From an uncultured Fretibacterium sp. (lineage in GTDB: Bacteria; Synergistota; Synergistia; Synergistales; Aminobacteriaceae): a DNA stretch of 64,000 nucleotides. This document shows positions 16,929 through 25,700 of this stretch, one piece after another. The notes under the pieces are model-generated. The model was not told the DNA's origin and searched no databases. It was given only the letters and a program-made list of their open reading frames with translations. The stretch lies in contig CALEPX010000013.1 in NCBI GenBank assembly GCA_937911045.1, positions 20,494 to 84,493 of the forward strand, read 5' to 3'. Numbering within the stretch: position 1 is the stretch's first letter; the number at the start of each line of letters is the position of its first letter. The translations under genes were made by a program, and so were the position numbers.

Positions 16929-19250
16929 ATGGCTTCAAAGAAAGCTGTTGAGACTGAATTTACAGCTTCTAATGAAAACGAACCAGCTAAGACTAAGACA
17001 AAGAAACGTGAGAAAAAATCCAGCACGAGGACTAAATCGACAACTAAAAAATCCGCAACAACCAAGAAATCCAGCACCGCGAAAAAATCAGGATCAAAAT
17101 CTGCCGCAAAATCTTCTGCCAAATCCACAAATTCGCGCGGGAAAATTCTTGTTATCGTCGAGTCACCGTCAAAAGCTGCAACGTTATCCGGAATCTTGGG
17201 AAAAAATTACGTCGTCAAATCCAGCAAAGGTCACATCAAAGATCTTCCCAAAAGCCGCCTTGCAATCGATATAGACAACGACTTCAAACCGGAATACATT
17301 CTCGTCAAGGGCAAAGCTGCGTTGAAAAACGAGTTGCTCAAAGTCGCGAAAGATGCTTCGTCAATTCTGCTGGCTTCAGACCCGGATCGTGAAGGTGAAG
17401 CTATCGCATGGCACTTGGCTGATGTCTTGGGAGTTGATATTTCCGAAAGATGCCGCGTGAGATTTTACGAGATTACGGCAAACGCTATAAAAAACGCAGT
17501 CGCAAATCCGGATTTCATCGACTTGAACAAAGTTGACGCACAACAAGCTCGAAGGATTCTTGACAGGCTCGTCGGCTACAAGCTCAGCCCGCTGCTCTGG
17601 AAAAAAATCCGTTACGGACTTTCGGCTGGTCGTGTGCAATCAGTCGCTCTGAATCTAATCTGCGAACGTGAACGCGAAATTCAGGCTTTTATTCCTGATC
17701 CGTATTGGGTCATAACTGCTAAAACCAAGAACTCGAATCGCATTTACGAACTCAGACCGGATAAACTCGACGGCAAAACACTCCTGAAAAATTCGCTGCC
17801 ATTAGCAATTAACACTCCGGAAAAAGCTGACGAGATCATGAACGAGATTCGCAATAATAAAATCATCGTCACGGAATTTAAGGCGAAAGATACTCCACAC
17901 GCTGCCCCAGCTCCATTCAGAACTAGCACACTTCAACAGGAAGCGTCACGAAAACTCAGCATGACTCCACGGCGCACAATGAGTATAGCTCAGGCACTTT
18001 ACGAGGGCTTGAATGTCCCGGGAAAAGGTCACGTAGGATTAATAACTTACATGCGAACGGACAGCTTGAGACTTTCAAACGAGGCTCTTGATTCGTGCCG
18101 TAAATTCATCGCGGCGAATTTCGAGACAAAATATCTTCCGGCAAAAGCAAATATCTTCGGCAACGCTCCCAAATCAAAAAGCAGCAACGTGAAAGTTCAG
18201 GACGCTCACGAGGCAATCAGACCTACAGACGTAAATCTCACACCGGACGAGGCTCGAAAAATTCTCACGCCCGAACAGTACAGGCTTTATGATCTAATCT
18301 GGCGGAGATTCGTCGCAAGTCAAATGTCACCGGCAATCACAGCCAAGGCAACTTTGAAAGCTCAGGCAGGTCGTGTGAGTTTGCGTTGTGATGGCGAGAG
18401 CATGATCTTTGACGGTTGGAGCAAATTATGGAATCTCGAAGTGAAAAGCGAACAAATCGCGAAAATTAATCCCGACGAAATTCTGAAACTGATCTCGCTC
18501 GACAAAGACCAAAGATTCACTCGTCCACCGTCCAGATATTCCGAGGCAGGCTTGATCAAAACTCTCGAAGAAAACGGCGTTGGCAGACCTTCGACTTATG
18601 CGACGATTGCAGCAACTCTTGATTCACGCGGCTATATCGAGAAGAACGAAGAAAAACGTTTTTTCCCGACTGCATTAGGAATGACTGTTGACACGTTTCT
18701 GGCGCAATATTTCAATCGCAAAGACCTGTCCTCAATCGTTGACGCGGGATTCACGGCTCAAATGGAAAAAGAACTCGATGAAGTCGAAGAAGCTCAGAGA
18801 AAATGGCTCGATGTTGTGGGGGAATTTTGGCAGGAATTTTCGACTACGCTTCAAGAAGCTGAAGGTGCTAGCCGTGTGCCGTTGCCTGAACCGGAGAAAA
18901 TCGGCGAGGAATGTCCAGAATGCGGTCATGATTTGGTCAGGAAGCGCGGAAGGTTTGGGGAATTTATCGCTTGCTCGAATTATCCCAACTGTAAATATAC
19001 GCGCCCGATTCTCACGTCAATCGGCGTCAAATGTCCGAAATGCGGCGGCGAAATCGTCAAACGCAAGAGCAAAACTAACCGAACGTTCTACGGCTGCTCA
19101 AATTATCCGAAATGCGACTACACTTCATGGAACAGACCGACTGGCGAAACTTGTCCGGAATGCGGCGAAGAATTGTACATGAAAGGCTCGAATATTTTCT
19201 GCGCGAAATGCGGCTACAAGACCGAAGCGTTAGATCTCGTGAGTGAGTGA
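16929..19250 (+). CDS. topA: DNA topoisomerase I with Lys/Ser/Thr-rich N-terminal tail
   Basis: This 773-residue type IA topoisomerase relaxes negative supercoils. The TOPRIM domain starts at residue 72 (KILVIVESPSKA) with DPDREGEAIAWHL; the active-site Tyr is in GLITYMRTDS (about residue 374). Three C-terminal zinc ribbons follow (CPECGHDL with CSNYPNCKY; CPKCGGEI with CSNYPKCDY; CPECGEEL with CAKCGY). Unusually, residues 18-70 form a histone H1-like tail of Lys, Ser, Thr and Ala (KKSATTKKSSTAKKSGSKSA). Such tails are known mostly at the C-terminus of TopA in actinobacteria. The ATG at 16929 with an upstream GGGGG is the only good start, and the TOPRIM domain does not begin until residue 72, so the tail is in the reading frame by design. 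trmFO follows after 18 nt. Confidence 0.95.
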   Translation: MASKKAVETEFTASNENEPAKTKTKKREKKSSTRTKSTTKKSATTKKSSTAKKSGSKSAAKSSAKSTNSRGKILVIVESPSKAATLSGILGKNYVVKSSKGHIKDLPKSRLAIDIDNDFKPEYILVKGKAALKNELLKVAKDASSILLASDPDREGEAIAWHLADVLGVDISERCRVRFYEITANAIKNAVANPDFIDLNKVDAQQARRILDRLVGYKLSPLLWKKIRYGLSAGRVQSVALNLICEREREIQAFIPDPYWVITAKTKNSNRIYELRPDKLDGKTLLKNSLPLAINTPEKADEIMNEIRNNKIIVTEFKAKDTPHAAPAPFRTSTLQQEASRKLSMTPRRTMSIAQALYEGLNVPGKGHVGLITYMRTDSLRLSNEALDSCRKFIAANFETKYLPAKANIFGNAPKSKSSNVKVQDAHEAIRPTDVNLTPDEARKILTPEQYRLYDLIWRRFVASQMSPAITAKATLKAQAGRVSLRCDGESMIFDGWSKLWNLEVKSEQIAKINPDEILKLISLDKDQRFTRPPSRYSEAGLIKTLEENGVGRPSTYATIAATLDSRGYIEKNEEKRFFPTALGMTVDTFLAQYFNRKDLSSIVDAGFTAQMEKELDEVEEAQRKWLDVVGEFWQEFSTTLQEAEGASRVPLPEPEKIGEECPECGHDLVRKRGRFGEFIACSNYPNCKYTRPILTSIGVKCPKCGGEIVKRKSKTNRTFYGCSNYPKCDYTSWNRPTGETCPECGEELYMKGSNIFCAKCGYKTEALDLVSE

Positions 19251-19268
19251 GTGAGCGAATGAATAAGC

Positions 19269-20552
19269 ATGATTAAGATAATCGGAGCTGGACTTGCCGG
19301 CTGCGAGGCTGCGTGGCAAATTGCTAATCGGGGCGTTGATGTTGAATTATACGAGATGCGCCCTGAGAAATTCACGCCTGCTCACAAGACAGGAAATCTT
19401 GCTGAAATAGTCTGCAGTAATTCGCTGGGTTCTGAGAACAGTCCTGAGAGAATTACTGCTGCCGGAATCTTGAAAGAAGAGCTGAAATATTTTGGCTCGC
19501 TGATAATTTCCTGCGCGGAAGAATCACGAGTTCCTGCTGGAGGAGCGTTGGCTGTTGACCGAGAGAAATTTTCGGGACTTGTAACTGAACGGATCACGAA
19601 TCATTCGCGAATAAATCTGATTCGTCGAGAAATTTGCGAGATTTGCGATTCATGTGAGAAAATCATAATTGCGACGGGGCCATTAACATCTGATGATTTA
19701 GCTGCGTATTTGCGAGAGAATTTTGCCGGAGAATATATCTCGTTCTATGACGCGGTTGCGCCGGTGATTCTGAAATCGTCGATTGATATGTCTCGGGTAT
19801 TCGTTGCCGGACGCTACGGACGCGGTGAGGATTATATTAACTGCCCGATGAATCGTGACGAGTACGAGAAATTCTATTACGAACTTGTTCACGCCGAGAG
19901 AAATTTGCCGCATGATTTCGAAGCCGGAAAATATTTCGAAGGATGTATGCCTGTTGAAGCGATTGCGGATCGTGGGATTGATACGCTGCGATTCGGCGCG
20001 ATGAAACCCAGAGGCTTAATCAATCCTGCGACGGGTCATGAAGCTTATGCGGTTGTTCAGTTGCGTCAGGATAATTCGGACGGCACGCTATATAACATCG
20101 TGGGATTTCAGACGGGCTTGAAGTGGGGCGAACAGAAACGTGTTTTCTCGATGATACCTGGATTGCAAAATGCTGAGTTCGTTAGATTAGGCGTTATGCA
20201 CAGAAATACTTCGGTGAATGCTCCGGCGGTTTTGGACGAATTTCTTAGAATACGCGGACACGAGAATATTTTCTTGGCTGGACAGATTACCGGAGTTGAA
20301 GGCTATATCGAAAGCACGGCGATGGGATTGGTTGCGGGATTGAACGCGCTGTCTTTGCAAAAATTTCCCCGAGAGACGGCGATTGGCTCTTTGCTGAATT
20401 ATTTGCGTACGGCTGATGCGAGACATTTTCAACCGATGAATATTAACTTGGGATTATTTCCTGAGATTGGGCTTGGACAAAAAATCCGCAGCAAAAAAGA
20501 TCGTGCGAAATTTCAGCGTGACCGGGCGTTACTAGCGATTCGTGAATTATGA
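19269..20552 (+). CDS. trmFO: Folate-dependent tRNA (uracil-54-C5)-methyltransferase TrmFO
   Basis: A 427-residue flavoprotein that makes m5U54 in the tRNA T loop using methylene-tetrahydrofolate and FADH2. The FAD-binding IIGAGLAGCEAAWQ is at the N-terminus. The NLAEIVCSNSLGS segment, the AVDREKFSGLVTE segment and the C-terminal HMH-type region LGVMHRNTSVNAPAVL with GQITGVEGYIESTAMG are diagnostic. The topA-trmFO order is common in Firmicutes-like genomes. It overlaps cobJ by 4 nt (ATGA). Confidence 0.95.
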   Translation: MIKIIGAGLAGCEAAWQIANRGVDVELYEMRPEKFTPAHKTGNLAEIVCSNSLGSENSPERITAAGILKEELKYFGSLIISCAEESRVPAGGALAVDREKFSGLVTERITNHSRINLIRREICEICDSCEKIIIATGPLTSDDLAAYLRENFAGEYISFYDAVAPVILKSSIDMSRVFVAGRYGRGEDYINCPMNRDEYEKFYYELVHAERNLPHDFEAGKYFEGCMPVEAIADRGIDTLRFGAMKPRGLINPATGHEAYAVVQLRQDNSDGTLYNIVGFQTGLKWGEQKRVFSMIPGLQNAEFVRLGVMHRNTSVNAPAVLDEFLRIRGHENIFLAGQITGVEGYIESTAMGLVAGLNALSLQKFPRETAIGSLLNYLRTADARHFQPMNINLGLFPEIGLGQKIRSKKDRAKFQRDRALLAIREL

Positions 20553-21277
20553 TTTACGTGATTGGCATTGGCTCCGGCGAGAAAGATTCAATGACGTTCG
20601 AAGCGTGGGCTGCTCTTGAGAGATGCGATGTGATTCTGGGTTATCGTAAATATATCGAGTTAATACGCAATTATTTCCCGGGAAAAACTTTTCGCGAATA
20701 CTCTATGCGTGAAGAAGTCAAACGTTGTGAATATGCCCTGAAAATTTCGCGTGAAAATCCTGAGAAAATCATCGGGCTTATATCGAGCGGTGATTCTGGA
20801 ATTTACGGAATGGCAGGGTTAATTCTCGAACTTGCAGATGGCGATTCGCAAATTGAGATAATTCCGGGTGTGAGTGCGTCGAGTATTTGTGCGTCGATTT
20901 TGGGTGCGCCGTTGATGAACGATTACGTTGTACTGAGCCTGAGCGATTTATTAACGAGCTGGGAAATTATCGAGCGTCGAATACGTGCGGCATGTTTGGG
21001 GGATTTCGTGATCTGCGTGTTTAATCCGGTCAGCAAAAGTCCCAAACGTCGTGAAAATTTCCGTCGTGCGTGTGAGATTATTCTGGAATACAAAACCCCC
21101 GATACACCGTGCGGATTCGTGCGTAACGGGGGGCGTGATGGCGAGAGCTGCGAGATTATGACGCTTTCTGAGATTGCTGATTATGAACTGGATATGTTCT
21201 GCACGCTCATAATCGGCAATTCTCAGAGCAGAATTATTAACGGCAAATTCGTAACTCGTCGGGGCTATGATATGTGA
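20549..21277 (+). CDS. cobJ: Precorrin-3B / cobalt-factor III C17-methyltransferase
   Basis: This 242-residue tetrapyrrole methylase matches CobJ/CbiH, which methylates C17 and contracts the corrin ring in B12 synthesis. Visible landmarks are VIGIGSGEKDSMTFEA, DVILGYRKYIELI, ISSGDSGIYGMAGL, EIIPGVSAS and LSDLLTSWEIIERRI. It is translationally coupled to trmFO by an ATGA overlap, and no other cobalamin gene is in the window, so the pathway genes must be elsewhere or incomplete. It converges on engB and the two coding regions overlap by 13 nt at their 3' ends, with no terminator between them. Confidence 0.9.
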   Translation: MIYVIGIGSGEKDSMTFEAWAALERCDVILGYRKYIELIRNYFPGKTFREYSMREEVKRCEYALKISRENPEKIIGLISSGDSGIYGMAGLILELADGDSQIEIIPGVSASSICASILGAPLMNDYVVLSLSDLLTSWEIIERRIRAACLGDFVICVFNPVSKSPKRRENFRRACEIILEYKTPDTPCGFVRNGGRDGESCEIMTLSEIADYELDMFCTLIIGNSQSRIINGKFVTRRGYDM

Positions 21278-21885
21278 CTGATTATGAAATCCTGCAGCGC
21301 GTCAATCCCTGAGATTTTTCCCGAAACGCTTGACGTTATAATCGGGACATCAAGCGAGAATAATCCGGATTTTACGTATTGCATGAGAGTTCCGCGCCAT
21401 TTTCCGCGAGCGATTTTGTCAGCTTTTGTGAACACGACGAAAATATTCACGCCCAAATTTCTGAGCCATTCTTGTAATTCACGGTCGTTTGCCAGAAGCC
21501 CGTGACGGAAATCCACGAGATGACACACGAATTTCAGATTTGCTCTGTTGCGCATGTAGGACGAGATTAATCTTTGCCAGTCATTGCGTTCGGATTTGCT
21601 GCGAGCCGCGTAACCGTAACCCGGAAGATCTACAAGCCTGAATGTGCGCGAATTATTCTGGGAATCCGTGAAACTCACATGATAGAAATTTATGCTGCGA
21701 GTTTTGCCCGGAGTTGAGCCGGTTTTTGCGAGTTTTGCGTTTAACAGCGCGTTGATAAGCGAGGATTTGCCGACATTCGAACGTCCAGCGATTGCAATCT
21801 CGAACACGCCGTCTTTTTCCGGGATAAGTTGACCGGAATCGAAACACGTTGCCTCAATTCCGGCTTTGAAATTCATATTACGCAA
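21265..21885 (-). CDS. engB: Ribosome-biogenesis GTPase YsxC/YihA (EngB)
   Basis: A 206-residue GTPase needed for assembly of the 50S subunit. The G1 motif GRSNVGKSS is at residues 34-42, G3 is DLPGYGYA, and G4 is FTKADK; STPGKTRSINFY is the family switch I region. The frame opens with TTG at 21885, two bases from the aldolase stop; an ATG at 21876 gives MNFKAGIEAT and is equally plausible. The 3' end overlaps cobJ tail to tail. Confidence 0.93.
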   Translation of the reverse strand: MRNMNFKAGIEATCFDSGQLIPEKDGVFEIAIAGRSNVGKSSLINALLNAKLAKTGSTPGKTRSINFYHVSFTDSQNNSRTFRLVDLPGYGYAARSKSERNDWQRLISSYMRNRANLKFVCHLVDFRHGLLANDRELQEWLRNLGVNIFVVFTKADKIARGKWRGTLMQYVKSGLFSLDVPIITSSVSGKISGIDALQDFIISHIS

Positions 21886-21886
21886 T

Positions 21887-22963
21887 TTATGCGATCGTAA
21901 CTTCTTTGCACAGATACACGTCTTGAACTGCGTTGATAATCTGCACGCCCTCGCTCATCGGACGCTGGAAAGCTTTACGCCCGAGAATCAATCCCATTCC
22001 GCCAGCTCTCTTGTTAATTACAGCCGTACGAACTGCCTCGGATAAATCGCTCGCACCGCCTGAAGCACCGCCAGAGTTAATCAAGCCTGCACGTCCCGCG
22101 TAACAATTCAGAACTTGATAGCGCGCCAAATCTATCGGATTCTCAGTTGTGAGTTTCTCGTACATTTCTTTCGAAGTCTTGCCGTAGCCCTTGCCCATCG
22201 CTTGATAACCGCCGTTGCAATCGGGTAATTTCTGTTTGATAATATCAGCTTCAATCGTAACGCCCAGATGATTCGCCTGACCGGTTAAATCTGCTGAGGC
22301 GTGATAATCCTGAACTTTGTCGTCCTTCTTGACTTTGAACGCGGAATTTCTCAGATAGCACCATAAAATCGTAGCCATTCCCATCTCATGAGCCTTGTGA
22401 AACGCTTTCGAGATTTCCTGAATCTGGCGAGTTGACTCAGGGCTGCCGAAATAAATCGTAGCTCCGACTGCGACTGCTCCGAGTTCATAAGCCTGTTCGA
22501 CCGACGCGAATAAAACCTGATCAAACTGATTTGGATACGTCAATAACTCGTTGTGATTGAGCTTGAGTACGAACGGAATCTTGTGTGCGTATTTTCGTGC
22601 GACTGCTCCGAGAACTCCCAGAGTTGTAGCTACAGCGTTACAGCCAGCTTCCATTGCGAGTTTGATAATATTTTCCGGATCGAAATAAATCGGATTTGGT
22701 CCAAACGATGCTCCGGCGGAATGTTCGATTCCCTGATCTACCGGCAAAATCGATATATAACCAGTATTAGCTAATCTGCCGTGACTGAACAACGTCTGCA
22801 TTGCGCGTAAAACAGGAATCGGTCTATCACTACCGGCTATGACGCGATCAACGAAATCAGCCCCCGGAAGCGAGAGCATCTCTTTAGGAACAGCCTTGCA
22901 TTCATGCGTTAATAAACTCTCAGCTTCAGAGCCTAACAACGCTTCAATTTTTCCGTATTGCAT
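21887..22963 (-). CDS. fbaB: Class I fructose-bisphosphate aldolase, DhnA/FbaB type
   Basis: A 358-residue Schiff-base aldolase of glycolysis/gluconeogenesis. [38 protein letters not shown] and the C-terminal [14 protein letters not shown] are typical of FbaB, with the Schiff-base Lys expected in the EADIIKQK segment. Conservation of this archaeal-type class I enzyme is common in anaerobes. A strong GGAGG lies 11 nt before the ATG. engB follows two bases after its stop, so the two are co-expressed. Confidence 0.92.
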   Translation of the reverse strand: MQYGKIEALLGSEAESLLTHECKAVPKEMLSLPGADFVDRVIAGSDRPIPVLRAMQTLFSHGRLANTGYISILPVDQGIEHSAGASFGPNPIYFDPENIIKLAMEAGCNAVATTLGVLGAVARKYAHKIPFVLKLNHNELLTYPNQFDQVLFASVEQAYELGAVAVGATIYFGSPESTRQIQEISKAFHKAHEMGMATILWCYLRNSAFKVKKDDKVQDYHASADLTGQANHLGVTIEADIIKQKLPDCNGGYQAMGKGYGKTSKEMYEKLTTENPIDLARYQVLNCYAGRAGLINSGGASGGASDLSEAVRTAVINKRAGGMGLILGRKAFQRPMSEGVQIINAVQDVYLCKEVTIA

Positions 22964-23016
22964 TCTAGAAAAACCTCCGTATTTATAATTTCCAAAAATG
23001 TTTGGTTCACGAAAAT

Positions 23017-23046
23017 ATTATAACTCTTAAAAATTCACGGCGTTAA
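23017..23046 (-). promoter_or_regulatory. Predicted promoter for fbaB-engB
   Basis: On the minus strand TTAACG (23041-23046), an 18-nt spacer and a perfect TATAAT (23017-23022) lie about 54 nt upstream of the aldolase ATG. Confidence 0.45.
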
Positions 23047-23054
23047 TTTCTTCG

Positions 23055-23702
23055 CTAAATATTGTCCCATTTCTCTTTCTCGTAATCTTGTGTATTATCG
23101 ACAAATTCTTTCGCGTAAGTGTTATAAGCTTCTTCTGCCTGATCGCGTACCGGCTTCAAAAGTCTTCTGACAAAATATCCGATTACAGCCAAAATTGCGA
23201 ATCCGATCACGTAGCCGAACGTCGAAAATATTATGCTCTCAAACCAATCCCAGGATTTTTTCCCGAGTTCGAGAATTTTCTCCAGAAGCCAGTAGAAATT
23301 CTTGAATACCCAGACGATACAAACCCAAATTCCAGAAAGCAGACGCCAGATCCCCTGAACCAAGTAATATCCGGCATAATAAATTCCCAATCCGGCGTAG
23401 TAAATTACGTTCCAAATTCCAATCGCAATCCAGTAAACGCAGAACCATATTCCCAAGAGCAAACGCCAGATCCCCTGAATTAAGTAATATCCGGCGTAAT
23501 AAATTCCCATCGCGAGCCAGTAAATACACAGCCACACGACATACACCGGATAATAAATCATCGCCCAGATTGCGCCAAAAATTCTGCCGATACAGCCCGG
23601 GCTTTGTGATTCTTCGGGTGAAGCTTCAGCGGCAAACGCAACACTCGCAGCTCCACACACGCAGATTATCATCAACACGCAAAATATTTTTCTCACGCAC
23701 AA
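23055..23702 (-). CDS. Exported aromatic-rich protein with 40-residue tandem repeats
   Basis: Unrecognised 215-residue protein. It has a signal peptide (ending ASVAFA|AEAS) and then a Trp/Tyr/Ile-rich region, residues about 35-150, built from repeated segments such as IYYAGYYLIQGIWRLLLGIW and IYYAGYYLVQGIWRLLSGIW exactly 40 residues apart. A further hydrophobic helix (YVIGFAILAVIGYFVRRLL) and a charged tail end it. The repeats could be membrane-embedded or form an aromatic-lined amphipathic scaffold. Its N-terminal layout (signal, AES-type mature start, short GRI segment, aromatic helices) matches the upstream neighbour at 23724-24524, so the pair are diverged paralogues in one operon. Function unknown. 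Confidence 0.75.
   Translation of the reverse strand: MCVRKIFCVLMIICVCGAASVAFAAEASPEESQSPGCIGRIFGAIWAMIYYPVYVVWLCIYWLAMGIYYAGYYLIQGIWRLLLGIWFCVYWIAIGIWNVIYYAGLGIYYAGYYLVQGIWRLLSGIWVCIVWVFKNFYWLLEKILELGKKSWDWFESIIFSTFGYVIGFAILAVIGYFVRRLLKPVRDQAEEAYNTYAKEFVDNTQDYEKEKWDNI
23341..23510. repeat. Two copies of a 50-bp block with 120-bp period
   Basis: The block at 23341-23390 recurs at 23461-23510 with only a few mismatches (shared core GCCAGATCCCCTGAA). The spacing is exactly 120 bp, i.e. 40 codons, and falls inside the repeat protein, so recombination would change its length in frame. Confidence 0.85.
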
Positions 23703-23723
23703 TGCCTCGTGAATTTGTTATAG

Positions 23724-24524
23724 CTAATCAATTTCTCTGAGCTCCATCAAGATATTATAAAATTCTTCTGGAAATTCCTTGAATTTATTCTTCAAGTAAG
23801 TCATGTTTATTTCAGGAGAATTTCTGAGTTCATCATAACTTAATGATTCATACTCACTGGAAAAAAGTCCACGATACGTATAAACACCATATTTGCAGAA
23901 AGTTACACCATACCAAGTCAAACCAGAGTATGTCCATGTTGTGTATACTTCATCTTCGTCTGGAACTTTTACTTCACTCTTACTTCCTCCCAAAACATAT
24001 CCGTACCTCAAAGTCAATCCTGTGATTTCATTTCGCGTTAAATCACGTCGCTTGACAGGTTCTACAACTTCAGGTTCTACAGCTTCAGGTTCTGATTTTT
24101 CTTTAGCAAAATACGTACCCCACGCTGCCTCCGCAAATTTCTTAGCGCGTGATGAAAGCATTTCTACTAATGTCTTCGAACAAATTTTACCCAAAAGTGC
24201 CGTAATAGTTGAAAAGCCTAAAAAACCTAAGACATAGTCCGTGACTATTCCGAAACCGTCTCTGCACCATTTAACAATGTCGCCAATAGCCCAGTACAAC
24301 CACTGCATTCCAAGCCATACGTAATAAAAAATGTCCAATAGAAAGTTCCCAGCTATCATTAAATAATCGGAAATTCTCCCCATGAAGCTTGGACTTTCAG
24401 CTTGTGTCGATTCAGCAGCATACGCCAGTGAAGGTAGGTTTACCCACCCCCCCCCCAACATACACATACACGATACGATACATACAGCCAAACACACGCA
24501 CAAAAATACTCTACGATTCTTCAT
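23724..24524 (-). CDS. Exported membrane protein with a G10 tract in its signal peptide
   Basis: Unrecognised 266-residue protein. The long signal peptide (Cys-rich hydrophobic core, then LGGGWVNLPSLAYA|AES) is followed by an aromatic region (FYYVWLGMQWLYWAIGD), a helix near residues 100-120 and a C-terminal soluble domain (about 165-266) with a Glu/Val/Pro-rich linker (EPEAVEPEVVEP) between. The three glycines before WVN are encoded by a run of ten G, so gain or loss of one base would abolish the protein. It is the upstream partner of the repeat protein at 23055-23702 (21-nt gap). The C-terminal domain has no family I can name. Confidence 0.72.
   Translation of the reverse strand: MKNRRVFLCVCLAVCIVSCMCMLGGGWVNLPSLAYAAESTQAESPSFMGRISDYLMIAGNFLLDIFYYVWLGMQWLYWAIGDIVKWCRDGFGIVTDYVLGFLGFSTITALLGKICSKTLVEMLSSRAKKFAEAAWGTYFAKEKSEPEAVEPEVVEPVKRRDLTRNEITGLTLRYGYVLGGSKSEVKVPDEDEVYTTWTYSGLTWYGVTFCKYGVYTYRGLFSSEYESLSYDELRNSPEINMTYLKNKFKEFPEEFYNILMELREID
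24447..24456. repeat. Homopolymer C10 (G10 in the coding strand)
   Basis: Ten consecutive C on the plus strand, the longest G/C run in the window, located in codons 23-26 of the exported protein at 23724-24524. Such tracts are classical sites of slipped-strand mispairing. Confidence 0.9.
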
Positions 24525-24545
24525 TTCAAAACCGCCTTTCGTAAT

Positions 24546-25058
24546 CTAAAAAATTATTACGCCCTCGATTATAGCAAACACTCCGGAAATTATCAGACCG
24601 ATTGCTAACACCATCATTATCGACAACGCACTGACTAACGGCGACGCGCACATCAGTCCCGCAAAAATCACCAGCACAACGCCACTCAGAAGCATCAACC
24701 ACCAGCCTTTAACGCCAGCTCCTCCGAGCCATAACGACGTGCCAATTCGCGACAATCCCGTCAATAATATCCAGGTCGCAATCACAAACGGTATGAAAAA
24801 CGCATTTATTCCCGGACGCGTCAAAAGCAAAATTCCCATCACTAAATCAATCACGCCCATGAACGCAAAAACGCCTCTCCTGAAAAAACAGAATCCCGAC
24901 AAATAATTCACGCCCGATACGCACAAGCCAATCCCCAAAATCGTTACCAACGTAGCGTCTAATAACTGCAACATCGTCAACGGATAACGCAAACTCAACG
25001 CACCCAGAATTATCAGGATTGCTCCCGAAATATACATGCTCAATTTCGAATTAAACAT
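24546..25058 (-). CDS. HdeD-family (DUF308) membrane protein
   Basis: A 170-residue protein with six predicted membrane helices and the paired-repeat pattern of DUF308/HdeD: GAILIILGALSLRYP, GIGLCVSGVNYLSG, GVIDLVMGILLLTRPG, LLTGLSRIGTSLWL, SGVVLVIFAGLM and GLIISGVFAIIEG. HdeD of E. coli is linked to acid resistance, but most members have no known function. It is upstream of, and in the same orientation as, the two exported proteins, 21 nt away. Confidence 0.82.
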   Translation of the reverse strand: MFNSKLSMYISGAILIILGALSLRYPLTMLQLLDATLVTILGIGLCVSGVNYLSGFCFFRRGVFAFMGVIDLVMGILLLTRPGINAFFIPFVIATWILLTGLSRIGTSLWLGGAGVKGWWLMLLSGVVLVIFAGLMCASPLVSALSIMMVLAIGLIISGVFAIIEGVIIF

Positions 25059-25088
25059 CGCAAATTTTCCCCCAAAATTTTTCGCAAA

Positions 25089-25700
25089 TTACTCAGCCAA
25101 CATTTTGTTCAAATCTTCCTGTACCTGCTTCACACTGACACAGCGAATGCCAGCAAAGCCAAAATCACGCGCTCCCTGAACATTTCGCTCCAAATCGTCA
25201 ATAAAAACGCACTCGTCCGGAACCAGATTATATTTCTCAGCCAGTAACGCGTAAATTTCACGGTCTGGCTTTATCACGTGAACATCGCACGAGAAAATGC
25301 CTCCGTCCATCAATGGCAGAAAATCCAGACATTCACGATTCGATTCTATTGCAATATGCGAGTAATTCGACAGATAATAGACTTTATAGCCGCGTGACTT
25401 CAAATCCTGCAGCCAAGGAATCGTAGAATCTCGCCGGATAAAACAATCCCCGAAATTCGCAAATAACGCACGCATTTCCTTCGAATATTCCGGAGCATAC
25501 GAGAGCATTTCCGAAATAACTTCTCGAGCGTCAATTCCGAGATCGAATTTGTCCCAGCGATTATTGCCCCACGCTGCAAAATTTATCCTGTACAACGCTT
25601 CTTCGCTCAAATTTCCGCAGATTCTTTTTACATGCCCGTCCCAATCAAAATCAATCAACACGTTGCCAATGTCGAAAATAATATTCTTGATCTTGCTCAT
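25089..25700 (-). CDS. HAD-superfamily phosphatase, YihX-like
   Basis: A 203-residue HAD hydrolase. Motif I is IIFDIGNVLIDFD (nucleophile Asp in the DxGxxL form typical of the YihX group), motif II YYLSNYS, motif III Lys in VIKPDREIYALL, and motif IV CVFIDDLERNVQGA. YihX dephosphorylates alpha-glucose-1-phosphate; the substrate here is not shown. Its ATG overlaps the nicotinamidase stop by 4 nt, so the two are translated together. Confidence 0.87.
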   Translation of the reverse strand: MSKIKNIIFDIGNVLIDFDWDGHVKRICGNLSEEALYRINFAAWGNNRWDKFDLGIDAREVISEMLSYAPEYSKEMRALFANFGDCFIRRDSTIPWLQDLKSRGYKVYYLSNYSHIAIESNRECLDFLPLMDGGIFSCDVHVIKPDREIYALLAEKYNLVPDECVFIDDLERNVQGARDFGFAGIRCVSVKQVQEDLNKMLAE

